From Floccularia luteovirens (Eukaryota > Basidiomycota > Agaricomycetes > Agaricales > Squamanitaceae), in assembly GCA_009739215.1 (NCBI GenBank), contig VSJF01000003.1, positions 2,356,001 to 2,420,000 on the forward strand: a stretch of DNA of 64,000 nt, given 5' to 3'. A program made the position numbers and the translations under genes. The notes beneath the pieces are model-generated. The model did no database searches. It was given only the letters and a program-made list of their open reading frames with translations, and was not told the DNA's origin. Positions 21,694 through 34,544 of this stretch are shown piece after piece; position 1 is the first letter of the stretch; each line of letters begins with the position of its first letter.

Positions 21694-24600
21694 ATGTTGT
21701 CGAGCATTCTTCTCTTACTTGCTGCCGTTGGCGCGCCTGTGGGTGAGTTGTGCAAACATTTTCTTCTTCCATGCAACCATCTCATTTCAATGTCGAATAG
21801 TTGCGCAATCCTCTCCTTCTGTTGTGTGCGTTGCAGGTCAATGTGTGCAGGGGTTCACAAACATCACTAGTACGTTTCAACCTTTGGGAGGTGATTGAGC
21901 TAATATATATGACTATTATTACTAGTTGGCGCGACACTTACAGCTCCTGGAGTCCCCTCAAGTGTACTGCTACTTCCTGGGCAATATGATGCCACCACGA
22001 ACCCTCAACTTCTTCACACTCTCCTAACGAATCCATCCACAAAGCTCACGCCTTCAGTCGGCTTTGACAATAACGCCTCATTATCTTCGCTTCCCCTCAA
22101 CCTGGCACTCGCTCCCGGCCTTGCTATCTATTCACAATCACACTACTCGGGCCAACCGGGTTTCTCACCACTACCAACTACTCCAATTGTAAATTCATCG
22201 ATACCTCTTACAGCAAACTCGCTTATTGTATCCTCCAATTTATGGATCGAAGTCTCCTCTGGCTCCAATGATCGAATCATTATATGGGATGCGGTGCCAG
22301 ACCTTGCCCAACTACCTGCGGGTATCTCAAAGTCTCTAACTCTCCTCGACATGCAATCATCCGCTTGCTCCCCTGCATGTGCTGGGTCTGCTACTTGTTC
22401 GGCATCTGGGCAATGTGTTTGCCCAACAGGCTTTACCGGATCATCCTGCGAAACATGCGCTCCCGGATTTTTTGGTCCCACATGTCAAGCGTGTCCAAAG
22501 GATTGCTCCTCTTGTGACGAAGGAATTTCTGGTTCAGGGAGGTGTTTGACACCTATTATCACCGATGCACCTTCGACTTGTAATTGTTTGAACGGAAAAT
22601 GTGGTGCTAATGGACAATGCGATTGTAATGCGGGGTGGACTGCTGGAGACAATGGAACCGCTTGTTCAAAGTGTGCTACAGGTTTTTTCTTGACCTCAAC
22701 AGGCGACTGTTCAGGTAAATATTCATACAACTGGGAAATTAACTAAAAATAGACTAATCATGATATTCAGTTTGCCAGCTTGGGTGCACACAATGTGCGG
22801 ACCAGACTGGTGCTTGTATCTCCTGCAAGTCAGGATTTACACAAGATGCGAATGACCGTACTAAATGTAGTCCTGTACCGACTGTTACTTCGGCCGGAAA
22901 ATCCTGTCCTCCCGGTAGCTTCAGTGATGGAACAAACTGCAACCCTTGTTCTCCTTCTTGTCGGACTTGTACAGGAGGTACTTCCAATGACTGTATTGTC
23001 TGCGCAAGCGGCCAATACCTGTTCAACGGGAATTGCGTTGGTGCCGACTCCGATGGTGTATGTCAAGGAGCTCCTGGTATGGTTGCCGATAATAATAAAA
23101 ACGAGTGTGATGGTTAGTCATTGTTGTTATTCTGCTTCCGTCCAGTACTAATTTTTACTTGCACAGCTTGTGGTGCCAAGTGTACTTCATGCAAAATACC
23201 TAATTTTAACGCTGGTTCAACTGTTGACGACGCGCAGTGCACTGGTTGCTTGCCTGGTTTTTTCCTTTCCCAGGGAAAATGTGTACAAGCTTGTCCATCA
23301 GGAACCTTTGTATCTCCTCAGGACAACCTTTCTTGTATTCGTGAGTAATCATCTCACATCATCTACAGACCATCAACTAAATTACGTCTTCCTTTAGCTT
23401 GTGATTCTTCATGCAGTACATGCTCCGGATCCAGCACATTTTGTCTCACCTGTGCATCGAACCAACTTGCTGCAAATGGAAAATGTGTTTCATCATGCCC
23501 TTCCAATACTTTTAGCTCATCTGGCTCGTGTCTCACCTGTCATCCGGATTGTGCAAGTTGTTCTGGACCATCTTTCAATCAATGTTCTAGCTGTCCTGAG
23601 GACCGCCCAGTGCTATCTAATGGGCGCTGTCTTCCAGTTTGTAGCAAGTCACAGTACTTTGACAAAGCGTCTTCTACGTGTCTGAGTTGTGATTCCTCTT
23701 GCTCGAGTTGCTCAGGGCCTGGACCCAGTAACTGTCTTGCATGCTCAAGCTCTACCCAAGTTCTTCAAGCAGGATCATGCGTCTCGGCCAACTGTAATGG
23801 ATCCAACAACGTTATCCCAGGACTCGGTCTATGCCTCTCTGAATTGGTGCAGGTACCACAACCATCCGGGACAAACTCTGTGCTACCTCTCCCATCCATC
23901 ACTGGCCTCGGCGAACCAACCACTCCGGCTCCTGTGGTAGTAGTGCGCAAACCACTCGCGTGGTGGCAAATTCTTTTGATGGCTCTAGGCTGTGCCTTCA
24001 TCTTTGTAGTCATCATCATGGTTTGGAGACGGCGAGCGAGAAAGCAACGTGCCAAGCGAACGGCGCAATTTGCAAGTGCAAAGAAACTTGACCGGAGTGG
24101 CTGGCGATGGAGGCTTCTACGATTTGGTGAAAAGTTGTTTGGGCATTCCGCTAGTCCGAAAGGTGGGATTGTGCATACCCACATGATGGGCCTGGATCGT
24201 GAAGAGCCGAACAGAGACATTCATGAACGTGAAGATATTAAACTGGCGAATCTTAGGGATGTCGAGGAAGCGAGACACTCGAGAAACAGTTTAGATTTGG
24301 AGAATTTCATCGACTCCTATGATTATTCGAGGAAATCGATGTCAAGCCGCCGCGCGCCTTCTACTATGCCATCACGGATTTCTAGGAGTTCCATATATTC
24401 AGAAGTCACGGGAGTCCCACATCGCACCCCTGTTCCACGTCAGCCTATCCGAAAAGAACTTTTGACGTCTAGATTCTCGGTCAGCACTGTGAGCACTGCA
24501 CGGACTCGCGAAGAACTGCCTTTGATAGACTTGCAAGAGATCCCACCTGTTCCAAGGCTACCAACAGAAGCGGAGCGATACGTGATGGCCGTAAAGCCAA

Positions 24601-24719
24601 CTCTGGTGTCTCCTCCATATGTGACTACGACCCCACAGATAGCAACACAGGGCAATTATTGGATGCAGCCCATCAATAGCGGTTCATCAACAGCCTCGCG
24701 TAATCCTTTCCGTCAGTGA
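21694..24719 (+). CDS. Cys-rich (EGF/furin-like repeat) single-pass membrane protein
   Basis: Six exons: 21694-21742, 21801-21869, 21926-22714, 22771-23112, 23167-23340, 23398-24719; 914 aa. A signal peptide (MLSSILLLLAAVGAP) is followed by ~200 residues of non-repetitive ectodomain with N-glycosylation sites. EGF-like units come next (CAGSATCSASGQCVCPTGF; NCLNGKCGANGQCDCNAGW). Furin-like/growth-factor-receptor-type repeats follow, built on CDSSCSTCSGSSTFCLTC-like units. A transmembrane helix (WWQILLMALGCAFIFVVIIM) sits at about residue 655-675, followed by RRRARKQRAKR as stop-transfer and ~235 cytosolic residues rich in Ser, Arg and Pro. The topology resembles a surface receptor or sensor, but no kinase or enzymatic domain is present. 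All phases agree. Function in fungi is unknown; the ectodomain suggests protein or wall contact. Confidence 0.88.
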
Positions 24720-25443
24720 TGAAGCTGATTGCGTTACGGCAATCGGGCATCTTTCTATCCCTTATCCCTTCCCTTCGTTCCGTACTAGATAACATTCGGA
24801 CCGTAGAGTATCTTTGCATATCTTTTCTCCATAATGAAATTTACCCAAAACACTGGATCTCTCTCACTGCATTCCCATAGCCAAGCATGCATACCACAAT
24901 ATATCATACATTATCACTACATACCACGCTGTAAATACATGTGGAAATATAGTCTCCTGATCATTCCAAATATAACCCGGTGTTCCTAATATGCAGTCTA
25001 CCGGGGGCTGTCAGTCGGTGGCACAGCAAGTCATGGGATATTGTGTACGTACACGTCTATACCGTGTAATATGAGCTCTCCGGGGAATTCGTGACAAGAA
25101 CACAGGAGTTGGGACGAAGAATGGAGGAGAATGGAGGATATAATTAAGATACAAAACCGGTTGGTCTGTTAATAACAAACACAATCGGTCGCGCTGTCCT
25201 CGTTTAAACCGGCGTGGCTGTTTCTCCATCTTACTTATGCCACATACGCGTCTCCCACCCACTCTGTGTCTTATCAAACCTTCCGCGTGCTTGGAACGTG
25301 TCTAACAAATATAATATATTTGCTGAAAAGCTTCATAATCATCCGTCTATCCTATTTCCCCGGACTGCCCAGCTGCTAGATCCGGACTGTCTTATTTGTT
25401 CCCCAAACTGAACATTCTTCAACGCCTTCGTGTACATCTGGCT
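24720..25443. other. gene-free interval
   Basis: 3' flank of the Cys-rich protein gene and promoter of the PP2C gene. No other ORF supported. Confidence 0.45.
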
Positions 25444-26964
25444 ATGATTGTCGAGCGTACTGCATACAGTTTGGCCTACTCTGAGGATATACCAGGCTCA
25501 CGATGCGGACCGGAGGATGGTCCATGGCCACGCCCGTATCAGGTTTTGGAAGAGTTTGATGTTTGGAGGGAGCTACGGATCTTAGCAAAACCACAGAGTA
25601 CACAGCTTGATGCTGAGCATGGTTGGAGAGCGGATAGTATAAACTTTCAGCCTTCACCGACAACTAGAACACAGGATCGGTATGTCGTTACCCAGCTTGA
25701 AGTCCGTGGTGAGATGTGGACATTGACTGGTGTCTTTGACGGTACGCGCATTGACCAACTCCTTCCCTTGCATCAGAGTTTTATGTATTCAAAAGTATTT
25801 ACTGACATCCCCATCCATTGACAATCCAGGTCATCTTGGTGATGTCACTGTTGAACACGTTGCTCACCATTTACCAATCATCATCCGGGATTTCTTGCGG
25901 GGAGCCTTAGAAAACGACTCATCTCGTGAACTCTCATCCGAGTCTATTTCGAATCTCTTTTCCCGTTCGATAACTGCTTTTGATGATGCTATTGCGAATG
26001 ATATTCTGGATCTCTTTGGGGGTATAGAAGGATTGAAGAATTATAGCGATGCTAATATCCGGTCTATTGTTAATGATCAACATCTTGGTGGCTCTAATTG
26101 GAAGAAGGCGAGATTGTGCATGTATGGCACTACGGCGCTTGTTGCACTTGTGGACCCCAAACATGAGAACCTCTGGGTTGCAAATTTAGGGGATTGCCAA
26201 GCTAGTACGGATCTCTTTTTGTTCATTGGGTATCTTCATACTTCCCTTTGCGCTTAGTTATGGCGTATCCCAACCAGGGTGCTAATGGTTGGAAGTTCGA
26301 CATGTTGACGACAAGCCACAATGGAGATAATGATGATGAGATTGACCGAATACGACGAGCCCACCCTTATGAGTCTGATTGCGTTATTGACAGGCGCGTT
26401 CTCGGCGCTCTTGCTCCCACACGATGTTAGTTCATCCTTCCCTTGTCCCCTTGCTTGCCTAAAAGCTAACTTGCTCTCGTCATTGTTCTCCGTTTTCAAG
26501 GTATCGGCGACATACCCTTTAAACAACCTCCAGAATTTACCAGACGCATTCTATTCAACTTACAACCTGGCTTTCAGAATACCTCACCGTGGGAAGAGTT
26601 CCTTGCTCGCAACCGCACACCACCATACATAACTGCAGAGCCTGAAGTTGTGCATCGCTCTTTGGGTGGTCATGGCTCTCCTACAGGACCCCGTTTCTTG
26701 ATTCTTGCTTCGGATGGATTTGTGGATCTGTGTGATGGGGAAGGACAACAACGCATCTTGGAAAGCTGGGCGAATGGCATGATTTCAAGTGCTCCCTCGA
26801 AAGATATCACAGACTCTGTGCCAGGGACGAAATCCGACAATATGGCTTTGAGGCTTCTTCGCAGAGCGCTAGGCGGGGACAGATACTCCGTTTCTCGTGT
26901 AATGACACTGGACATGGACGTGGCGTGGATCGATGATACCGCAATCGTGGTTCAAACTTTGTAA
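25444..26964 (+). CDS. PP2C-type Ser/Thr protein phosphatase
   Basis: Four exons: 25444-25741, 25830-26204, 26258-26425, 26501-26964; 434 aa. Mg/Mn-dependent phosphatase of the PPM fold. Visible motifs in order: TQDRYVVTQLE (motif 1, metal-site Asp), GVFDGHLGD (DGH metal site, encoded across the first intron), GTTALVALVDP, LWVANLGDCQA (GD), LAPTRCIGDIPFKQP, FLILASDGFVD (SDG), and WIDDTAIVV in place of the usual DN-xT. Spacing and the PxxFKxPxxF-like element after LAPTR recall pyruvate-dehydrogenase-phosphatase-like fungal PP2Cs, but no mitochondrial presequence is obvious. The start is the first ATG in frame; a shorter N-terminus is possible. Splice phases are consistent. Confidence 0.9.
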
Positions 26965-29090
26965 ATATCTTATTGCTCCTTCTCTGGTTTCCTTTCTTCC
27001 TGAAATATCCGGTTGTTGCTCTGTGCTATCCTTGGTTGTAATTGTTAGTGGCATCGGCTTCTCTTGTACATATCTCATGACCACACACGTATTCCTTTCT
27101 GCACTGTATGTACAATATACAATAATATTCTAAGTTTCATAATACCACATAGTTCTATGGGAATTGACCTCTGTGGCCAGTTGCATTACAAACAATATAT
27201 TGCGTTATTCACACACCCCTCCTTGGAGTTTTCTAGGCCTAGAATACGAGATTTTAAAATTGAATCATCCGAGTCACCGACCAATTGAGTGCGTAGGATT
27301 GGTGTATATACTGATGGAGAGTTCAATGGTGCGATTTGTAGTGATGGGCTCTGGCATTTCTTGCTATCGAATAATTTAGCATCTTTAAAACTCTGACAGC
27401 TATATTTTTGGATGAAAATGAACAGGGAAACATTCAAAAACGGACAATTCGGACTTGCCTGGGCCTTCCTTCTGCGCCAACGCCGACCGGTAATGTTAAA
27501 GGGTCGACAATTCATGAGAAAGAACCACGTTATTTACCAATTGACACTTTGATGCGACTAAAATCAGTGTTGACATTAACGTTGAGTGAGACCAGTCGAA
27601 GGTACCTTCCCCCTCTCTGTGATGAGGGAAAGGGAGATTTAACCTAACACCTCCGTAAAATTATTGCCACCCATTGAGACCCTCTTACCCTCGAAATTTT
27701 TTCTTCTCGGATACTGTAACCTCAATTCCTCGCTACAAAGGCTCAGCCACTTCTGAGCCCTAGATTTGACAGGTCAATATAATGGCCCTACCGAAGTTTA
27801 CGCATACAAAAGTTGCAGTCCGGATGAATCGGTACTATTTCATTGATCAGTTTCTAATGCTGGTACCGTTCACATGGCAGGGACGGATCCAGTTGAACAT
27901 AGGTGACCGTAAAAATTGAAGCACATAATGCGGCGGCGGGTTGCTCACCTGCTGGCAGATCTACTAAATGAACGGACATGAGCTTCATGTGCTTGTCTCC
28001 ATACAGGAAAAACCAACTCTGTTCGTGCCATATGTCTAACCTACTTTAGCATAACTCCCCCAAAACTTTGGAAGGAAACCTTAAATTTCATTGTACTATG
28101 CCTTCAAGTTGATATAAGTTAATCGTACAGCTGTCGAAGCGTTAATTGAACGCCACAGGCCATATGCGCCACCAAGATGGAAGGTCAAGACCATGAATGT
28201 GACCATCTGTATTGATAATGGATGAATCCTCGCATTGCACTAATTCAATCCCAGGTGGATTATTTTAGCTGCATCCTTTCTCCCGCGAATTCCACGAGAC
28301 CCAGAAGGTTGCTACCCCTGATTACACGCTCCCGATATGTTTAGAATAGTTGCATGTCCCTTACGAAACGGTACCCGTTACCTCCTACAAAGCACCGCAT
28401 GGTATCAAAGTATGAATTATCGCCCCCAAAAATTTGAATTCGCGGCATTGTTTGTAATTGAACATACAGGAAAGACTTAATGGTATCTATATTGAATAAC
28501 ATACAAAAAAAGCAAGTTATACAATCCGGATCGTAGGATGAAGCAGACTATATAGCGCACCCATTTAAGACAAGATTCTTATTCCCTCGATACTCGCTTG
28601 GCTGATCATGCATATGGCACATAATTGATTGAGCATGGAGCGAAAAAAAAATGATACCTTCGGTCCGAGGATGGATAAGCGTGTCTAGACCCAAACTAAT
28701 GAAGGTATGAGCCAAAGGAACCAACAAGTTGCTGAGCTTCATGTACTGTAGCGCGACTAGGTTCAAGTACAAGGATATGGGTTATATTAAGTGTCAATGA
28801 ACCGAATCATGCGTGGGAAGATCACGGTGCATGCTATTATTATCGTCAGCCAGATGCCTCATACACCCAAGGAAGGCATACGCTATGACCAACCCCATGT
28901 CACTTTATTCAACGTAGTAGATGGCTTGAGCTTAGTACACTCATCTAGTCCCCTCCACCTTGCCAACGTCTTGGCGGACGCTATGTATGATGAACTTAAT
29001 TCTTCCCTGCATCTGAGCAGCTATCAATGACAACAACATAGGACATCTCCTTCTATTCATAAGTGATCGTATCTACACAGAAATGTCAGT
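26965..29090. other. gene-poor interval
   Basis: About 2.1 kb with no supported gene. An ORF at 28791-29030 (+) lies just before the kinase fragment and could be part of the same decayed gene, but I see no diagnostic motif. Confidence 0.4.
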
Positions 29091-29899
29091 TTGGGAAATA
29101 TTCAAATGTTACATGATGATCTGTGTAAACCCCCAACGACGCCATTTGAATATTCGAAAATCTTCACGGACTCCCTTGTGGCCTGGACAGTCAAGAAACA
29201 CGATTTCCAACAGATCGATTACATCCCTATGGTTTTTGGACATGTGAAGTCCAGGATACAGAATCAGGAAATTAGTTCATGTCTCTTCACATTCACAAAA
29301 CTTTGGACCCCAGAAATGAAGGATCAGGTGGCAATGTTACCCACACTGTCATCGACGATGCAGAATCCTTCTTCTGGGTGTTAATTATGTCTTGTTTATT
29401 AATTGTTCAATCCCAATGTCCTAACCTACTGGGAGAAAGTGAAGAACGCTTTCTCCGTGTCATCTCCAAGGATGATGTTCATAAAGCTGTACGGGCGAAA
29501 GAAAACTTACTCTCGGAATGTACGCGGATTTATACTTTTTCCGATAATCTGTCGGCCTTGTCATACCTGAATGGCTTCTCCCCATTCGAGAATGGGCAGA
29601 ATGTGCTCAAAGTCTGTCGAGCCACTCCCTCAGGATTGGACAAAACAGTGAAGAAATTAGAGCATGGACCAATAACTGAATCACAGATAGTCGGTGGTCG
29701 TCTCCCACTTTCCGTATATCTTCTCTATCTTTTCCCTTTGTGGGAAAAATCTATGCGACACGAAGGAAAGATAACTTGGAAACCATCACTGGAAAGTGAA
29801 TTAAAGAGCGATGAAGAAGATTTTTGCTGGTCCTCTGATGACCAGCCAATTGAGACGCCCGACGAGAGCTCCAGTGCACAACTTATCGATACCTTTTAA
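29091..29899 (+). pseudogene. C-terminal fragment of a fungal-type kinase-like gene
   Basis: The frame ending at 29899 contains THTVIDDAESFFWVLIMSCL, the C-lobe element (H-x3-DD-x-ESFFWVL) characteristic of FunK1-like fungal kinases. It is followed by a helical tail and an acidic C-terminus (SDEEDFCWSSDDQPIET). The upstream part (TPFEYSKIFTDSLVAWTVKK) is in another frame and carries no kinase N-lobe, HRD or DFG motif. Without those, a working kinase is unlikely; this is either a remnant or the last exons of a gene whose start I cannot trace. Confidence 0.55.
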
Positions 29900-32806
29900 C
29901 CCAGCTTCGCATTCTCAGAGTATAACATTTCTTTAACACTACCTATGGTTGCTGCTCACTCGTTTATGTAATCGTACGGGCCGTGTACAGTGGCTTACGC
30001 TTGATATGTTTCTTTCAATGACACTTCTCATCCTTCATGAACTAGATCACAACAGTGCTACAGATCAGAGGTGGTGTTTCTACATAAAATTCCGGATGAG
30101 GTTCTTCACGTAACAGATTATCCGTGAAATTACAGCAAACTAGATTTCCTAGCTTCCGCATCAACCTTCTATTTACCTCTCCCTTGCTGCATCGTTCCTC
30201 CTTTTTACATCTACGGGCATCCTCAAAGGATCTCATCTCATGCATCCTCGAATATCGTAAAAATTGGAAAGGAGAAACGAGCCTTTGTCGAAGCATCATA
30301 AAGGAAAAGGCGCGCGCACTTCCAATAGGACTCCGTAGCAATAACCAAAACAACTAAGACAACACAGCTGCATTCGAATTTGGAACTGATAGTTGAGTAT
30401 GTAGAATTATACAAGATCGTAGGTGATTTTACGACACTACCATTAAAAGGAACTGTCAACCTGCCGAACGAAGAAACGGAGAAACAGATAACCGGTCGTT
30501 GAACCTTTATTTAGATGTCCTTATAGATGTTTCAGGTATACAGATAGGAGGAAAGGGCTTCGGGTGGTGAAGTCCTTCAGACACACCCAAGCCAACTCTA
30601 AATGTTTACGTAATCTTTTCGCTCCTTGGAAATGTTGAGCCGGAAGTTGAAAGCGAAACAGAGCAAATGGCATTAAGCTATCGAAGGACCGGCCCCTCTA
30701 AACCCTACAATTGCCAACGATATTAATGCCACTGACTGCTATCAACCATGAAAGGCGATTTATAATGAGATAGATCCAAGTGATAGATATACAGAATGAA
30801 AAAAAAGTAGAGTTCAGAGCAGAACTTCATTACTATGTATGGGTGTTCACGAAATGGCAATGAAAGATTTTTTGTTTTCATATCTTCCTGTTGTCCTGCA
30901 ACCTTGATATTTTGCACACATGTTCTCTTTCGTAATGGGATACAGAATGTTCAAAATGAGCATATCTTGAGTGGATGTAATTCATATTGTATTATCTTTT
31001 TTGATCACCCCAAAAATGGTCAAAATTTGACATCATTTCTAGAATTCCGACTTGTACAGTATATTTTTTAATGCAATTTTTATAAACCAAGGTTCACTAC
31101 ATGTCAGGCAGCGTAGATGTTCACTTAGGTTTACATACATACAAGTTCTCGTTTCAAAAAGTTCGAAAAAATAGAAATTTAGGAGGTGGACGTGACACAG
31201 GCTGATCTTAATGGAGCTTCAGTTAAAGCTCCGCCAGGGCACTCGGCAAACATGCCCATTAATAATATTAATCAATTGCGTCTCTTGTTTGTTGTCTGTC
31301 GGGGTTCAAAAATGATGCACTTTGAGTATGTGACCGTGCGTTACCAAATCTTTCATTAGCTGAATCAAACGAGCTTTTTGGGAACCCCATTTCGGATGGT
31401 GACCGAGGGCCCTTCCTCTCCATATTTAATATAAAAATTGGATAGGCCTCTTAAGAAGATGTCAACTCATTGGTTGATAAGTTTTTGGGCTGAAATTAAT
31501 GAGTGTGGCCAGAAATATTGATGTACAAGTAAAATGTTTTCATTACCCGGATACCCACAGTATGCTCCAGAAATCAGACACCTCGAGGCCTGGGGTCAAA
31601 GTATCCATACGGCGTTAACCTGGTGAGAAGATTACCATCGATTCCTCGAAATTTGAGACACGATCCCCAGCATCAACTCAGGGAATTCTGGAATTGGTGC
31701 AAATGTCTAGGTCCCAGAAATTTAAATTGAAGATAACAAATTAGTTGTCGTTATGTGCAGATGTTTGTGGCCCTATATTTGGTTCAGTCGCAATAGCCAA
31801 ACAAGCATTAGATCTTCATTCAGATCCCTCAAATTCTCGTTGGCAAGTACAAGCGACCGATATAATCTGCCAGGGACCCTGCAATGAAAACACTGTACTT
31901 CGATTACTCCATATATTGCTCATATTCGAGGGGAACGGAGCATCGAGGTCACTGGGTAATGGAGAATAATCCCGGAACCCCGTGATCAACAGCACTCGAT
32001 CTAGAAATCACCCCAGATTTCTATACCTGTTGCCAACATTAGGAAATGAGTGAGAAAGTGATTCAATTTAGATAAGAATGCACATTTCCTGGGCTAAATA
32101 TGGTAGATTGCATCTCATTCTTCGGTTTTCTAACCTGCAATGAGGCAATCCTGTAAGCGATGGTGATTGGTTTTTGGGAACGTATCGAATGGACTAATCG
32201 AACAAAGCATTGATTCCGGCGGTTGACCATGCGGTTGAAAAAAAGATAACGTAAGTGAAAAGGCTTTGATCTACAATTGTCGCGCCACCAATACAGCTAG
32301 TGGGTTCTGGTTCTTTCATCGTTCTTCATAACAATAAATGCATACAGAGGTGAAGCCTTGGCAAAAGGGCTTCTTTCGGTCTGGATAGTGAGACGTCATC
32401 ACCATCGTCTCGGCTGGGTGGTGCTAAGTTTTGAAAGACCGGTTCTGGAAATTCGGATCAAAATGGGTTGGTGTTGGTGCATTACCTGGAAGGACAAAGA
32501 AAAGAGTGTTCCCTCATCGAGTGCCAGAACACGTTTGATTGTTATAGTTATAAGAGCCAACCTTCACACTGGTTGGAATTTTGGTGTGGGGTGCCCAGGT
32601 CAAGTCAGGTCAGGACCCATGATCCTCGATCATGATCGAGGTCACTTGAGCATTGTGTTCTAATTAGATCAAAAGAAGTTATATCTCAGATCGGATCTAC
32701 CTTGATATATATGTCTTGTCCTCAAGGAGAAATATACAAGTCCAGTTCTTACTTGATAAGCAGCCCCTTGGACTTCCGTTCATGCTCCTCAACTTCTTCT
32801 TAAACA
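29900..32806. other. gene-poor interval upstream of the HMG-box gene
   Basis: Nearly 3 kb without a supported gene on either strand. The ORFs at 30124-30357 and 31745-31969 have no motif. It contains an 18-bp perfect palindrome close to the HMG gene (listed separately). Confidence 0.4.
32624..32641. promoter_or_regulatory. 18-bp perfect palindrome upstream of the HMG-box gene
   Basis: CCTCGATCATGATCGAGG is its own reverse complement. It lies 165 bp before the HMG-box ATG and next to a short repeated AGGTCAAGTCAGGTCAGGA segment. Such symmetric sites suit a dimeric DNA-binding protein; the binding protein is unknown. Confidence 0.4.
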
Positions 32807-34052
32807 ATGAGCTCCTCACACGCACACCTCCAAGGCTGGTCGCCTCCAAAAAATCGGGACTATCTCGATGTCAAGCCTCCCTATCAAGCTCTACAAAATC
32901 CCACATTCCACATTTCGGAGCCATGTTACCCCAGTTCCAGCTTTTTGCGCAATGACCCTGAAAACCCTGGATCGCCTTCCTCCAGTACATCATCACTCTC
33001 TGGTGAAGGCGGAAAGCGAGGAGATCCCTCATGGGTAGCACGACCACGGAACTGTTTTATCCTCTTCCGCTGCTGGTATTCTCAGCAACATGGAAGTGGG
33101 GGTAAACGGATCAGATACCCCCCTGGCAGCCGCTCCAACGACAAAACCCTGTCCAAGAAAGCCGGTGAGGCCTGGCATAAACTTCCTCCAGAAGAGCAGG
33201 AATATTGGAGGAACTTAGCCAGTGATGAAAAGGTGGAGCACGCGCGATTGCATCCAGAATATATTTACCGCCCAAGGAGGAATTCAACTTCTGGGAAGCG
33301 TTCGGGCGGTGCCCAAATCACCTCGAAACTTAGTCACCTCGACACAACTTCGTCAAGTATCCTCGCTGATCAGGAATTCCCGCCTGAGACATCGGGTTCG
33401 GCGAACCCTGCAGAGCTCAAATCCAAGTCTAGTGCTGTTTCATTAGCCTCAAAGTCAACTAGGAGACGCTCCACCAGCACTAAAGACCCTCCTCCCACGT
33501 TAGGTCCAGTGAAATCGGAAAAAGAGAGGCCCATTTCTCTTCCTGTTCCTTTCCCAAAAACAGGTACACCATCAGAGGTATGCATACGATAGTTTGTATC
33601 TGTCGCCCTCTAGCTTCTGACTAACCACCCTGCTACAGGGGATCCCATCAACTTCCATGTCCTTGCCACTGAACGAGGTTCCTGTATTTAGCATGAATTG
33701 CCCAGCAACTCTTCCTCGCGCTAACGGGTTTAGATCCCCTCCGCCAATGACACGCACTACGAGCTCCTCGCTATTCAACTGGAACGGACAGTACTGCAGC
33801 CAACCCATTTCGGATACTGACTCGCCCTCGTTTGGTGTCGACGCCCCACCTATCTCCACCTCACTGGCTGATGTGTTTGGGGCAGTATCACTTACCGAGC
33901 ATCCGCAGGGTGAGAATCCGTGGCTGCCGAATACCACATTCAACTATCTGAGCCCCACCATTCAGCCAGAGGAGTTTATAATGAGCCCCACAGAAACTGA
34001 TGCCGTCAACATGATGTTGGTGGATAGCTCGGAAGACCCGACTCTGCAATGA
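32807..34052 (+). CDS. HMG-box transcription factor
   Basis: Two exons, 32807-33577 and 33639-34052, 394 aa. The HMG box spans about residues 77-157: WVARPRNCFILFRCWYSQQH, then SNDKTLSKKAGEAWHKLPPE, EQEYWRNLASDEKVEHARLH and PEYIYRPRR. RPRNxFILFR and the W-x-KLPPEEQEYW pattern place it with MATA/SOX-like sequence-specific fungal HMG factors rather than the abundant nonspecific type. The flanks are Ser/Pro-rich and disordered, and the C-terminal half (after TPSEGIPSTSMS) may carry an activation region (acidic, Phe/Trp spaced). Nuclear. The box is not next to pheromone genes, so a mating-type role is not indicated by context. Confidence 0.9.
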
Positions 34053-34544
34053 TTTGTATTCAAGAAAATTTGGGGCGCTATTTTTTTTTTTCAAAATGGA
34101 CTTCCCTATCCATCCCATATCGGACAGCAGAATTTCTGACTTGCTTTTTTTTTGGAGTCCAATGTTCTCCCATGTTGTTCTATTGGTCGATCTGTGAATT
34201 CTGATCGCTGTATTGTGTTTATTGTGTTTTGCTGTAAATATTGTATTATTGTATTATTAGTATCAAGTCTGACAGGACTGTTATCCTAACTTAGTCAAGT
34301 CCCTCTGTAATTACTCACCTTTTGGTACAATTACACATGTGCCGAGCTATGCTTTATCTATTAGGAATATTCAATGAGATCCTTTCACTGGAGATGCAAT
34401 CAAATTCGTTGCCAGGTTTACACCTCGAAGAACACTTTACAACAACACCTCGCTGGATACTGTACGGCATAAGGATACACTAATACAATTCATGACATGT
34501 GCATATGGGGATATCAACTCTAAATGCAAAGTTGTTGCGCTGGA

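Noticed and set aside
32807..34052. Mating-type locus suggested by the HMG box
   Set aside because: No homeodomain, pheromone or receptor genes nearby; HMG factors are common outside mating loci in basidiomycetes.
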